A stretch of 56,601 bases of DNA, from positions 1 through 56,601 of the forward strand of contig JAQVCV010000026.1 in assembly GCA_028689615.1 (NCBI GenBank), in the 5' to 3' direction. Source of the stretch: Bacteroidales bacterium. Lineage in GTDB: Bacteria > Bacteroidota > Bacteroidia > Bacteroidales > TTA-H9. The translations under genes and the position numbers were made by a program. Below are positions 1 through 6,401 of the stretch, one piece after another. The notes beneath the pieces were generated by a model. The model was not told the origin of the DNA. It saw nothing but the letters and a program-made list of their open reading frames with translations, and ran no database searches. Each line of letters starts with the position of its first letter. The stretch's first letter is position 1.

Positions 1-612
1 TCCATGCCTCTACATGTGGATACATGTTCTTATTTTGGTTCTTCATCTGAATTTTTTCAGGCAAAAGTAGAGCGATGGCGGCTATTGCTAAATATGGTGT
101 TCGTGGGGCGGATACATATCAAATCTGTATGAATAAACTACACACAACAAATAGTGCTTAAACGCGCTGCCACGCCAAACTCCAACAACGAAGCCAGCCC
201 CCTCCCGATAACTATTAGCTATCGGGAGGCAGCAGCGTCCCGAGCATTCGGGATAAGTCGGTGTTGTGAGCCTGCCCCAAGCATTTGGGGGAACCTCCTG
301 CAGATAAACACTATTATGGAGTTTCAAAGTTTTTGGTTGTTTTCACCCACTGGTTTTGATCTGTTTTGGTTGTTGTTTCCAGTTCTGTAAGCGATCTTTT
401 TCTGCCAATTCAGGAAAGGGTTGAGCAAAAAATGAACCTCTGACGATACTTTTTGATCGGGCAAGACATGGCAGTAGCAATCCCCCTTATCGGGGGCAAG
501 TTTCCATCCCGAATCGGCTTAAGACAATAGCCATACTATAGGTCAAGCCTCTCGGGATTAACTGCTTCTATCTGCCGTTGCTTCGCAAATTCAGCAAGAA
601 GCAGTAAAACTG
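1..612. other. Gene-free left edge with short hairpins
   Basis: No open frame here resembles a protein I recognise. The stretch holds several small inverted repeats: 10-bp arms at 201-210 and 220-229, 6-bp arms around a GCAT loop at 238-253, and 6-bp arms around the same GCAT loop at 275-290. A weaker one built from CCCC and GGGG lies near 482-495. It adjoins transposase remnants, so I read it as accessory debris. Confidence 0.5.
201..290. repeat. Cluster of three short hairpins
   Basis: Three inverted repeats follow each other. The first has CCTCCCGATA arms (201-210, 220-229) around a 9-nt loop. The second pairs TCCCGA with TCGGGA (238-253) and the third pairs CCCCAA with TTGGGG (275-290); both of these have the loop GCAT. 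None is followed by a T-run, so they are not ordinary terminators. Similar TATCGGGA pieces recur near 1039-1051 and 11522-11539. Confidence 0.6.
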
Positions 613-870
613 TTACCCTGCCTGACTCCAATCGGTTAGCATTGACGGTGGCGAGCGGGGCTGGAGCAGTTCAATGGTCAGCATTTTTCCTTTCTTGCAG
701 CATGGGCAAAGTTCGGGATCGAAGCCTAACCTCTGGCGACACACTTCCTGCCAGGATAGCTTTGGTTTAGGTTGTTGTTGAGCAGCTTGTGGCTCGGTAC
801 TCTGAAGATTGGGCAGTTCTTCAGCCTTTCGTCGCGATGACAAAAATCCATAATGACGGATCTTATACCG
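613..870 (-). pseudogene. IS91-family transposase, C-terminal remnant
   Basis: The translated remnant contains KIRHYGFLSSRRK and, about 45 residues later, LCPCCKKGKM. In IS91/IS801-type (Y2, HUH) transposases a K(I/V)R(H/Y)YGFL block lies near the C-terminus and is followed by a Cys-rich CPxC-type block. About 85 residues remain. The catalytic core with its tyrosines, normally several hundred residues upstream on this strand, is absent: the reverse strand beyond about 870 breaks into stops. It is therefore a dead 3' fragment of a rolling-circle element and not a gene for a small protein. The similarity is from memory of the family. Confidence 0.7.
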
Positions 871-969
871 AATCAACTTGATTTTATGCACAAATCAATT
901 ATTCCGGGTGTGCATGAGATCGCTGTGCTAGTTGCGAAAATAGCTTGCGTTTGGTGGCTCGGTGCGATG

Positions 970-1037
970 TTACCTTCAGTGAGAATAGTTCGTCCCGAGA
1001 GCGAAGCGATTACCTTCGGTGAGAATAGTTCGTCCCG
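970..1037. repeat. Two-copy 28-nt tandem repeat, 40-nt period
   Basis: The sequence beginning TTACCTTC and ending CGTCCCG occurs at 970-997 and again at 1010-1037 with one mismatch, separated by 12 nt that include GAGAGCGAAGCG. It lies between the IS91 remnant and the RAYT pseudogene. No coding role is visible. Confidence 0.75.
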
Positions 1038-1119
1038 CATAGCTATCGGGAAACCGCCTCTAATACCAAAGGATCGGCACTTATAAGGCTAAAATGCTTC
1101 GCATTTTCACTAAGATGCG

Positions 1120-1835
1120 GTATATAAACAATTTTGATCCACAAGTTTTAAAACTATAACCAGATACAACCAACACGGTTCTCAAATTGAGATTATCGTG
1201 GGGCAGGGATGTATTTTTTACTATTTCCCTCCAACCTTCAAACTTTTTTTTGGGAAAAGCGATAAGGGTGAAATGCAATTTTCGGGCATGGATATTTTAA
1301 CCGATGTTTTTTTGTACGATATTCGAACCTCCTCTCCCAACATAAAATGGGGTGAATTTGCGGTTATGCCCAATCACGTGCAATTGACGTTGATTTTGAA
1401 TTGTATAAATGAGGGGCGGGGTGCGCCGTCGGCGTCGCAATCGTTGTTTCCTTCTTCGTTGTTGCAGGCGTTGTTGCCGTCGCCGTCGCGGATGTCGTTG
1501 CCGGTGTTGTGGTCAGTGTCGTCGCCATCGGTTGTTGTAGAGACGTTGCATGCAACGTCTCTACAACAACCTCTTCCACAACCACAACCCCTTCCACCAC
1601 TGTCATCCCACCCAAAAAACGAGACAAGAACCATATTTCATCCAGATTTGGGTCGGTGTCAACAATTGTTTGTTCATTAAATCGACGTTTGTAAAACACC
1701 ACCACGGTTTGGGGTTCACCGTTGAATGACAGGAGTGTTTTCACAACCACATTATCCGCATTGGTAGCGAATATCCAAGAAATCGTGTAATATAGTAGAA
1801 ATAATCCACAGCGATAGAAATGAATTAATTTTTTT
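1120..1835 (+). pseudogene. REP-associated tyrosine transposase (RAYT), decayed
   Basis: Pieces of a Y1 transposase (Transposase_17) can be read in order but in different frames. They are an N-terminal NFDPQ segment near 1128, then FFGKSDKGEMQFSGM and EFAVMPNHVQ in the frame open from 1198 to 1680, then SVSTIVCSLN in another frame, then QECFHNHIIR and IQEIV near 1730-1800 with in-frame stops. Intact relatives have PNHVH as the HUH metal motif; here the last His is Gln. At least two frameshifts and several stops make it non-functional. Between the catalytic half and the C-terminal part lies a GTTGTTGC-rich low-complexity stretch and a perfect 42-nt palindrome that reads in frame. RAYTs in other bacteria act on REP palindromes, so gene and palindrome probably belonged to one element. 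Confidence 0.75.
1530..1571. repeat. 42-nt perfect palindrome, copy 1 (REP-like)
   Basis: Two 21-nt arms meet at a central TGCA|TGCA. The left arm is GGTTGTTGTAG followed by AGACGTTGCA, and the right arm is its exact reverse complement with no spacer. The element is 14 codons long and stays in frame with the surrounding RAYT pseudogene, where it reads as ETLHATSLQ flanked by Val and Gln-Pro. It could form a long hairpin in single-stranded DNA or RNA. Confidence 0.92.
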
Positions 1836-1950
1836 TTATTATCCTCAAGCATTTTGAAAATTTCTGAATCATTTTAATGACCCCAAAAGCATGCCTATGC
1901 CAAATGTATTGGGCTTCCCTAAAACTATTATTAACTAAAATTCATAAAAC

Positions 1951-2547
1951 ATGGACGAAATAATTCAATTAAAAATTTCACTCAACAACACCAAGCCTCC
2001 TATTTGGCGCAGGGTGTTGGTTGAAAAACATACCTCTTTCTTTGAACTTCACCTTGTTATGCAGTTTGCCATGGGTTGGGATTTTGCCCATCTCTATGAG
2101 TTTGAGATAGACCATGAGCGCATTAGCGAGAAGAGTGAAGAAGATATTGATTTTGATCCTTTTGCTGACGATATAAGAGAGGCCAAAGAAACTTTTCTCG
2201 ACGATTTCATGCTGGGAGAAGGGGTGAAATTCAAGTACTGGTACGATTTTGGCGACGACTGGAAGCATACCATCGTCATTGAGAAACTATTGCCCCGTGA
2301 TGCCTCGGTTTCGTACCCCGTTTGCACCGGTGGCAAGCGCCAGTGTCCTCCCGAGGATTGTGGCGGTGTTTGGGGGTTTAACCACCTGCTCGAGGTACTC
2401 GACGATGAGAAACACCCCGATCACAAGGAGATGCTGGAATGGATCGGGAGCCAGTTCGATCCTGAATATTTCGACATCAAGGAGGTAAATCATGAATTGG
2501 CCGATGTGAAGCAATATGTGAACAGAAAGTTTACCGACGATTTTTAG
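1951..2547 (+). CDS. Plasmid pRiA4b ORF-3-like family protein
   Basis: This 198-residue protein matches the pRiA4b ORF-3-like family (PF07929) along most of its length. It begins with an I-QLKISL-x-PPIWRRV block. The YDFGDDWKH motif near residues 97-105 and the C-terminal LLEVLDD..HPDH..MLEW region are typical. The biochemical function of the family is unknown; members often lie in or beside mobile DNA. The position between a dead RAYT and a second copy of its palindrome fits that pattern. The frame is intact and the length normal, so it may still be expressed. The ATG at 1951 follows an A-rich leader, and I see no clear promoter box. Confidence 0.88.
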   Translation: MDEIIQLKISLNNTKPPIWRRVLVEKHTSFFELHLVMQFAMGWDFAHLYEFEIDHERISEKSEEDIDFDPFADDIREAKETFLDDFMLGEGVKFKYWYDFGDDWKHTIVIEKLLPRDASVSYPVCTGGKRQCPPEDCGGVWGFNHLLEVLDDEKHPDHKEMLEWIGSQFDPEYFDIKEVNHELADVKQYVNRKFTDDF

Positions 2548-2622
2548 CACTCAAATTTCTATTCCTGTCTGAGTCATTCTCAGAAGGCTGATCAACAAAA
2601 TGTGGTAAGTTCTAGTATTTCT

Positions 2623-2664
2623 GGTTGTTGTAGAGACGTTGCATGCTACGCCTCTACAACAACC
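2623..2664. repeat. 42-nt palindrome, copy 2 (REP-like)
   Basis: The first 24 nt are identical to copy 1 at 1530-1571. The right arm differs at two positions (A to T and T to C), so the hairpin has two mismatches. The length is exactly the same, which marks it as a discrete dispersed unit. It lies between the pRiA4b-like gene and the next gene's promoter. Confidence 0.9.
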
Positions 2665-2758
2665 CCAACCCCAATCACCACCCCGGTTCCCCATTCAAAA
2701 TGAATTGCCTCCTGCTGAAAACAAAGGAGCCCCACTCCCCGTACAACATAAATTTTTC

Positions 2759-2766
2759 TAATTTTG
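2759..2766 (+). promoter_or_regulatory. Promoter -7 box (TAATTTTG)
   Basis: It matches the Bacteroidota TAnnTTTG consensus and lies 39 nt upstream of the ATG at 2805. No convincing -33 TTTG is seen at the usual distance. Confidence 0.5.
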
Positions 2767-2804
2767 TCGTCTCATCACCAGCGACCAATTAACTGTCAGC
2801 AACC

Positions 2805-4037
2805 ATGATTAAAGTGTTCAATCTGATCTTTTTGCGTCTGATCAGCTGCCTGATCCCGCAACCCGTATGCTGTAGTGCATACTGCACAACAAATGTTATT
2901 GTCGAAATTGAAAATTCAAAAACTGGATATAGCGACAAAAAGCGGGCAAAGGACAGCGATTCAGAATTTCCCGGAGGAGAGTCGGCTTTGTCGCGCTACA
3001 TCGATTCTGCCAGCCGCTACCCCCATTCACTGATGAGTGAAAAATTATCAGGCGTTGTTTATGTAATGGTTTTGATTGATGAGCGCGGGCAAATAACTTT
3101 CAGGCATGTCATCGATCCCGTTCATCCGCTCTTCGCAGCCGAAGCACTGAGGGTGATTGATGGAATGCCGGCGTGGCTGCCTGCCCTTCAGAAGCGGAAA
3201 CCGATTGCCTCATTACAGATACTTCCATTCCCGTTTGCAGCTCCTGGTGCCATCAAACCAGAGATCAGGAAAATAAAACTGATGCCCAAGGTGGACGAAC
3301 CACCTCAATTCCCTGGTGGTGATCAGGCTATGTTTACCTTCCTGGCAAGCAATGTTGAGTATTTGCCCGAAGCCTTGGAGAAAAAAATGGAAGGAGAGGT
3401 CACCGTCTCCTTTATAGTCAATACTTTTGGCCAGGTTGAAATGGTACAGGCCATGACAAAAATTGGGGAGCCTTGCGACAGCGAGGCCATTCGGGTTGTC
3501 GGGGCCATGCCCTCCTGGAAACCGGGGCGCCACAACCAGGAAAATGTAAATGTATTCGTTACCCTCCCTATTGAGTTTAAGTACCAAATACCGAAATTTC
3601 TGCCCGGCGAAGAACCTCAACGACGACTCAAGATAAATGAAAATGGCATTGAAATTATCGATCCGCCCATTCCCTTAGTCAAGGGGGCTACTGTTACTGA
3701 AAAAGTTAATGATTCCTCAGATGTTTTTCAAATAGTAGAAGAGATGCCAAGTTTCCCTGGAGGCGATAGCGCGCGGTTTGCCTATCTGCGCAACAACATT
3801 AACTATCCTCAGACGGCCCGCGAGGGACGAATTCAGGGAACGATATATGTTACTTTTGTAGTAGAACGCGACGGCTCTATTACTGATATCAAGATTTTGA
3901 GGGGAATAGGTGGTGGCTGCGACGAAGAGGTAATCAGGTTGATCTCAATGATGCCACGGTGGAATCCCGGTCGTCAGCGGGGTAAGCCTGTCAGGGTGCA
4001 ATTTAACATGCCCATAAAATACGTATTGGGACGCTGA
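2805..4037 (+). CDS. Secreted protein with three TonB C-terminal-like domains
   Basis: This 410-residue protein starts with a hydrophobic segment ending near CSAYC (residues 1-27), read as a signal peptide. Three repeats follow, near residues 50-142, 165-257 and 315-410. Each opens with a FPGG(D/E) block, passes through a G-x-(V/I)-x-V-x-(F/V) strand and ends with MPxWxPGRxxxxxV-type and PI-type segments, as in TonB_C (PF03544). Repeat 1 is the most diverged and repeat 3 the most canonical. There is no proline-rich spacer, and nothing links it to ExbB/ExbD genes, which are absent here. A TonB-box binding or decoy role in the periplasm is inference; the domain content is seen directly. Confidence 0.85.
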   Translation: MIKVFNLIFLRLISCLIPQPVCCSAYCTTNVIVEIENSKTGYSDKKRAKDSDSEFPGGESALSRYIDSASRYPHSLMSEKLSGVVYVMVLIDERGQITFRHVIDPVHPLFAAEALRVIDGMPAWLPALQKRKPIASLQILPFPFAAPGAIKPEIRKIKLMPKVDEPPQFPGGDQAMFTFLASNVEYLPEALEKKMEGEVTVSFIVNTFGQVEMVQAMTKIGEPCDSEAIRVVGAMPSWKPGRHNQENVNVFVTLPIEFKYQIPKFLPGEEPQRRLKINENGIEIIDPPIPLVKGATVTEKVNDSSDVFQIVEEMPSFPGGDSARFAYLRNNINYPQTAREGRIQGTIYVTFVVERDGSITDIKILRGIGGGCDEEVIRLISMMPRWNPGRQRGKPVRVQFNMPIKYVLGR

Positions 4038-4332
4038 CCCTTCTGGCCAATTAAACATTTTTTAGCATCACATTGGTTGAAGAAGAGTTGCCATGACGCT
4101 CATACCACATGCCAAACTCCGCAACCAATCCGATGCACTACGACGGAAGGGAGGTGCCTGAACCGTGCAGCGGACCATCCAAGGTGGCGTCGTTCGACGC
4201 TCCGTTTGAAGAATCCTGTGTTGAACTACCCAATGCATCACCCTCATAGAGTGATTTGTGACTGGAGTTGGGTGTCCTGTCCTGGATCAGGGAGCGCTTT
4301 CCCGCTGTGTTGTTCAGGAAATTGTTGCCGGT
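4038..4332. other. Intergenic region without a recognised gene
   Basis: The region is gene-poor. A 46-codon frame (4109-4249) is open but shows no signal peptide, family motif or promoter, so I do not call it. Its 3' end runs into the tRNA-Cys promoter. Confidence 0.5.
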
Positions 4333-4363
4333 TTTGTGATTTCACAAATCTTCCGTATCTTTG
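4333..4363 (+). promoter_or_regulatory. Promoter of tRNA-Cys
   Basis: TTTG at 4333-4336 is followed after exactly 19 nt by TATCTTTG at 4356-4363, a full match to the Bacteroidota sigma-factor consensus. The tRNA begins 12 nt downstream, so the primary transcript has almost no 5' leader. Confidence 0.85.
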
Positions 4364-4375
4364 CCCCGCGAATTG

Positions 4376-4446
4376 GGTCTCATGGCCGAGTGGCTAGGCA
4401 GAGGTCTGCAAAACCTTCTACAGCGGTTCGAATCCGCTTGAGACCT
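4376..4446 (+). tRNA. tRNA-Cys (anticodon GCA)
   Basis: The acceptor arms GGTCTCA (4376-4382) and TGAGACC (4439-4445) pair perfectly. The anticodon loop is CTGCAAA between AGGT and ACCT, giving GCA. The T arm is AGCGG-TTCGAAT-CCGCT. The discriminator base is T, as expected for bacterial tRNA-Cys. The 3' CCA is not encoded and must be added enzymatically. The flanks are a perfect promoter and a strong terminator, so it is a stand-alone transcription unit. Confidence 0.97.
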
Positions 4447-4450
4447 CCTC

Positions 4451-4476
4451 AAAACCCGCCTTTTGGCGGGTTTTTT
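4451..4476 (+). terminator. Intrinsic terminator after tRNA-Cys
   Basis: AAAACCCGCC, a TTTT loop, and GGCGGGTTTTTT form a GC-rich hairpin with a T-run, 5 nt after the tRNA end. Confidence 0.93.
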
Positions 4477-4498
4477 AGTTTAAGGGATATGCACCACG

Positions 4499-4528
4499 TT
4501 GCACATCAACCAACAACTCTTATCTTTG
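4499..4528 (+). promoter_or_regulatory. Promoter of the lipoprotein/TonB receptor operon
   Basis: TTG at 4499-4501, a 19-nt spacer, and TATCTTTG at 4521-4528 match the Bacteroidota consensus. The ATG of the first lipoprotein gene is 44 nt downstream at 4572. Confidence 0.85.
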
Positions 4529-4571
4529 TGGCCAAAATTCATTTAACCGTTCTTAAATCACCTTGAAAACC

Positions 4572-5450
4572 ATGAAAAACCTTCTGATGCCCCTGGTAGC
4601 CATCCTTTTGGCAACCACTCTGTTCACTTCCTGTTCAAAAGACGACGAAACCCCCGATTACGGCAACCCCGTTATCACCCTGAAAGCCGATGCAGGATAC
4701 ACCAGCCAGAACGTAACGGTGCTCTACAGCGATACGCTGATGGTTGGCCTTAAATTCCAGAGCAATGGCTCCGACAACCTCACAAATTTCAAAATCTCGG
4801 TAAATGGTGTGGCTGTGAAAGACAGCACCATTACAGGCCCCGGAGCCGAGTTCGATTTCTACATCATCAAGCAGTTGCCTGCCACCGAGTCGTGGAAGTT
4901 TGACGTGACCGATGCTGCCGGACACACGGTTTCCAAAACACTGGTGATCAGTCGCGAAAACGGGATCAACTCCTACGCCGGTGTGGTGCTTGGCGCCCAG
5001 GACAATGCCACAGACCCCGGTTTCATGAGCGCCTCGACCGGTGCCACCTTCACCATCGACCAAGCCTTTAACAACCAGGAAATCATCGATCTGTTCTGCT
5101 TTTATGAGGATACACCCTCGCATCAGAACCTGATGACCCTCGCTGCACCTGGCTCTAACATCCAGGGAATCTTCACCGGCGATCACGACCCCGCCAACTA
5201 CACCACCAAGAACAAAACCTTCTTCGTGAAAACCACCCTCACCACCGCCGAATTTGACGGTGCCACCACCGACGATCTGATGCTGCTCAATTTCGATAAC
5301 GAGAACAAGTTCAAGAAAGCCAGCAAGCTGGAGGCCGGAACCGTGTATGTGTTGCAGTTTGCCAACAGCAAATATGGCATCCTGAAGGTTGTAGCCGTTG
5401 AAGGAACCGAAGACGGCAAGCTCACCTTCGATCTGAAGGTTCAGAAATAA
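4572..5450 (+). CDS. Lipoprotein, likely surface-exposed, partner of TonB receptor
   Basis: The 292-residue product has a type II signal peptide with lipidated Cys21 (TLFTSC). It is followed by SKDDE, an acidic sequence like the lipoprotein export signal that takes Bacteroidota lipoproteins to the outer face. An Ig-like N-terminal half (about 30-125) and a C-terminal domain (about 135-292) ending in a hydrophobic GILKVVAVEG and F-D-L-K-V-Q segment are visible. The next gene encodes a relative with the same layout and the same V-K-V-Q end. I do not recognise a named family. Being first in an operon with a TonB receptor suggests capture of a nutrient such as a metal complex or cofactor, which is inference. 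I prefer ATG 4572 over an upstream TTG at 4563 because it gives a cleaner signal peptide. Confidence 0.8.
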   Translation: MKNLLMPLVAILLATTLFTSCSKDDETPDYGNPVITLKADAGYTSQNVTVLYSDTLMVGLKFQSNGSDNLTNFKISVNGVAVKDSTITGPGAEFDFYIIKQLPATESWKFDVTDAAGHTVSKTLVISRENGINSYAGVVLGAQDNATDPGFMSASTGATFTIDQAFNNQEIIDLFCFYEDTPSHQNLMTLAAPGSNIQGIFTGDHDPANYTTKNKTFFVKTTLTTAEFDGATTDDLMLLNFDNENKFKKASKLEAGTVYVLQFANSKYGILKVVAVEGTEDGKLTFDLKVQK

Positions 5451-5472
5451 ACCAGCTTTTCACAAAATAAAC

Positions 5473-5515
5473 ACAGCACCGGCAACAGCATATCCTGGCT
5501 GTCGGTGCTGTTTTG
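5473..5515 (+). terminator. Hairpin with T-run between two lipoprotein genes
   Basis: ACAGCACCG (5473-5481) pairs with CGGTGCTGT (5503-5511), with a further ACAGC/GCTGT pairing inside and TTTT after it. It ends 8 nt before the next ATG. As the downstream genes have no obvious promoter, it is more likely a partial terminator that lowers receptor expression relative to the first lipoprotein. Confidence 0.7.
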
Positions 5516-5522
5516 CTTGATT

Positions 5523-6398
5523 ATGAAACATTTTTTTTCACTCTTTTTGATTGGCCTGGTGTTGCTCTCGGCTTGTTCCGATAACGGCGATGCCCCTGCT
5601 CCTTCCATCACCATAGCCTCTGCCGTTGAAACTGTGGCCGATGGTGATTCGGTTGGTCAGGGAGCCCTCATGAAATTTCGTCTGGTAGTTGACGGGCATG
5701 GAGCCCACATCAGCAACATCGTGGCCACCATTGCCGATCACGATCAAATGAAAACCATGATGGATGTAGGGGTTTGGGCTACGACCCTCGACACCATCGT
5801 GTCGTTTTACAAAGGTGCCTGGGATACCGAGAACTGGACTTTCAGTGTGATGAGCGAAGAGCGGTTGTTTGGGAAGGCCTCGCTCACTATTTACCGCGAT
5901 CCGGTGTCGGCCTATGGCCCCATCACCACCTGGCCCGACGTCACCCTGACGTTCCAAAATACCGACGGCCCCCATTTCTTCGATGTGGAAACTGGCGATG
6001 TGCTCACCCTTCAGGAGGCAGCAACCCGCCCCGCTGATGTTGACTTCGCGGTGTATTATTACATGGATGGCACCAAACCCTCGCCCACTTTCTCATCGCC
6101 TGGCGATGAAGATGCCCCAACTTATTACCCCGATATGAACCAGTGGTCCACAATCAACTACACCAAGTGGGACTACGTGAGCCAAACCACCGCCGAAGCC
6201 TTCGACCGGGCAACTACCGACAGTCTGTTGATTGATCGCTACGACGATGTTTGGGGTCGCAGAAAATATAAATTTGCTTATGCAGGCTGGGTTTTCCCCT
6301 TCAAAACCACCAACGGGAAGATAGGGCTGGTAAAAGTGATCAGATCCGATAACGATGCCACGGGCTCCATTCAGTTTGCTGTTAAAGTTCAACAATAG
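5523..6398 (+). CDS. Lipoprotein, paralogue of the upstream one
   Basis: This 291-residue lipoprotein has its lipobox at LLSAC (Cys18) followed by SDNGD. It has the same two-part layout as the upstream protein: an N-terminal Ig-like segment with a V-A-D-G-D-S-V-G block and a C-terminal domain ending GKIGLVKV and F-A-V-K-V-Q. The two are clearly related but not close, so the duplication is old. It lacks the KDDE export-like signal of its partner, so one may face outward and the other may not. I choose ATG 5523; an in-frame ATG at 5505 lies inside the hairpin stem and would spoil the signal peptide. The stop is only 3 nt before the receptor ATG, so translation is probably coupled. Confidence 0.8.
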   Translation: MKHFFSLFLIGLVLLSACSDNGDAPAPSITIASAVETVADGDSVGQGALMKFRLVVDGHGAHISNIVATIADHDQMKTMMDVGVWATTLDTIVSFYKGAWDTENWTFSVMSEERLFGKASLTIYRDPVSAYGPITTWPDVTLTFQNTDGPHFFDVETGDVLTLQEAATRPADVDFAVYYYMDGTKPSPTFSSPGDEDAPTYYPDMNQWSTINYTKWDYVSQTTAEAFDRATTDSLLIDRYDDVWGRRKYKFAYAGWVFPFKTTNGKIGLVKVIRSDNDATGSIQFAVKVQQ

Positions 6399-6401
6399 AA
6401 T

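Noticed and set aside
613-891. IS91 remnant as a complete small gene
   Set aside because: The frame covers only a C-terminal block of a much larger transposase and has no own start signal.
1364-1852. Reverse-strand frame of 162 codons with Asp/Asn-rich low complexity
   Set aside because: It is the mirror of the RAYT low-complexity stretch and palindrome. The RAYT homology is on the forward strand.
4109-4249. Small 46-codon forward frame before the tRNA
   Set aside because: There is no promoter, ribosome signal, family motif or signal peptide; length alone is not evidence.
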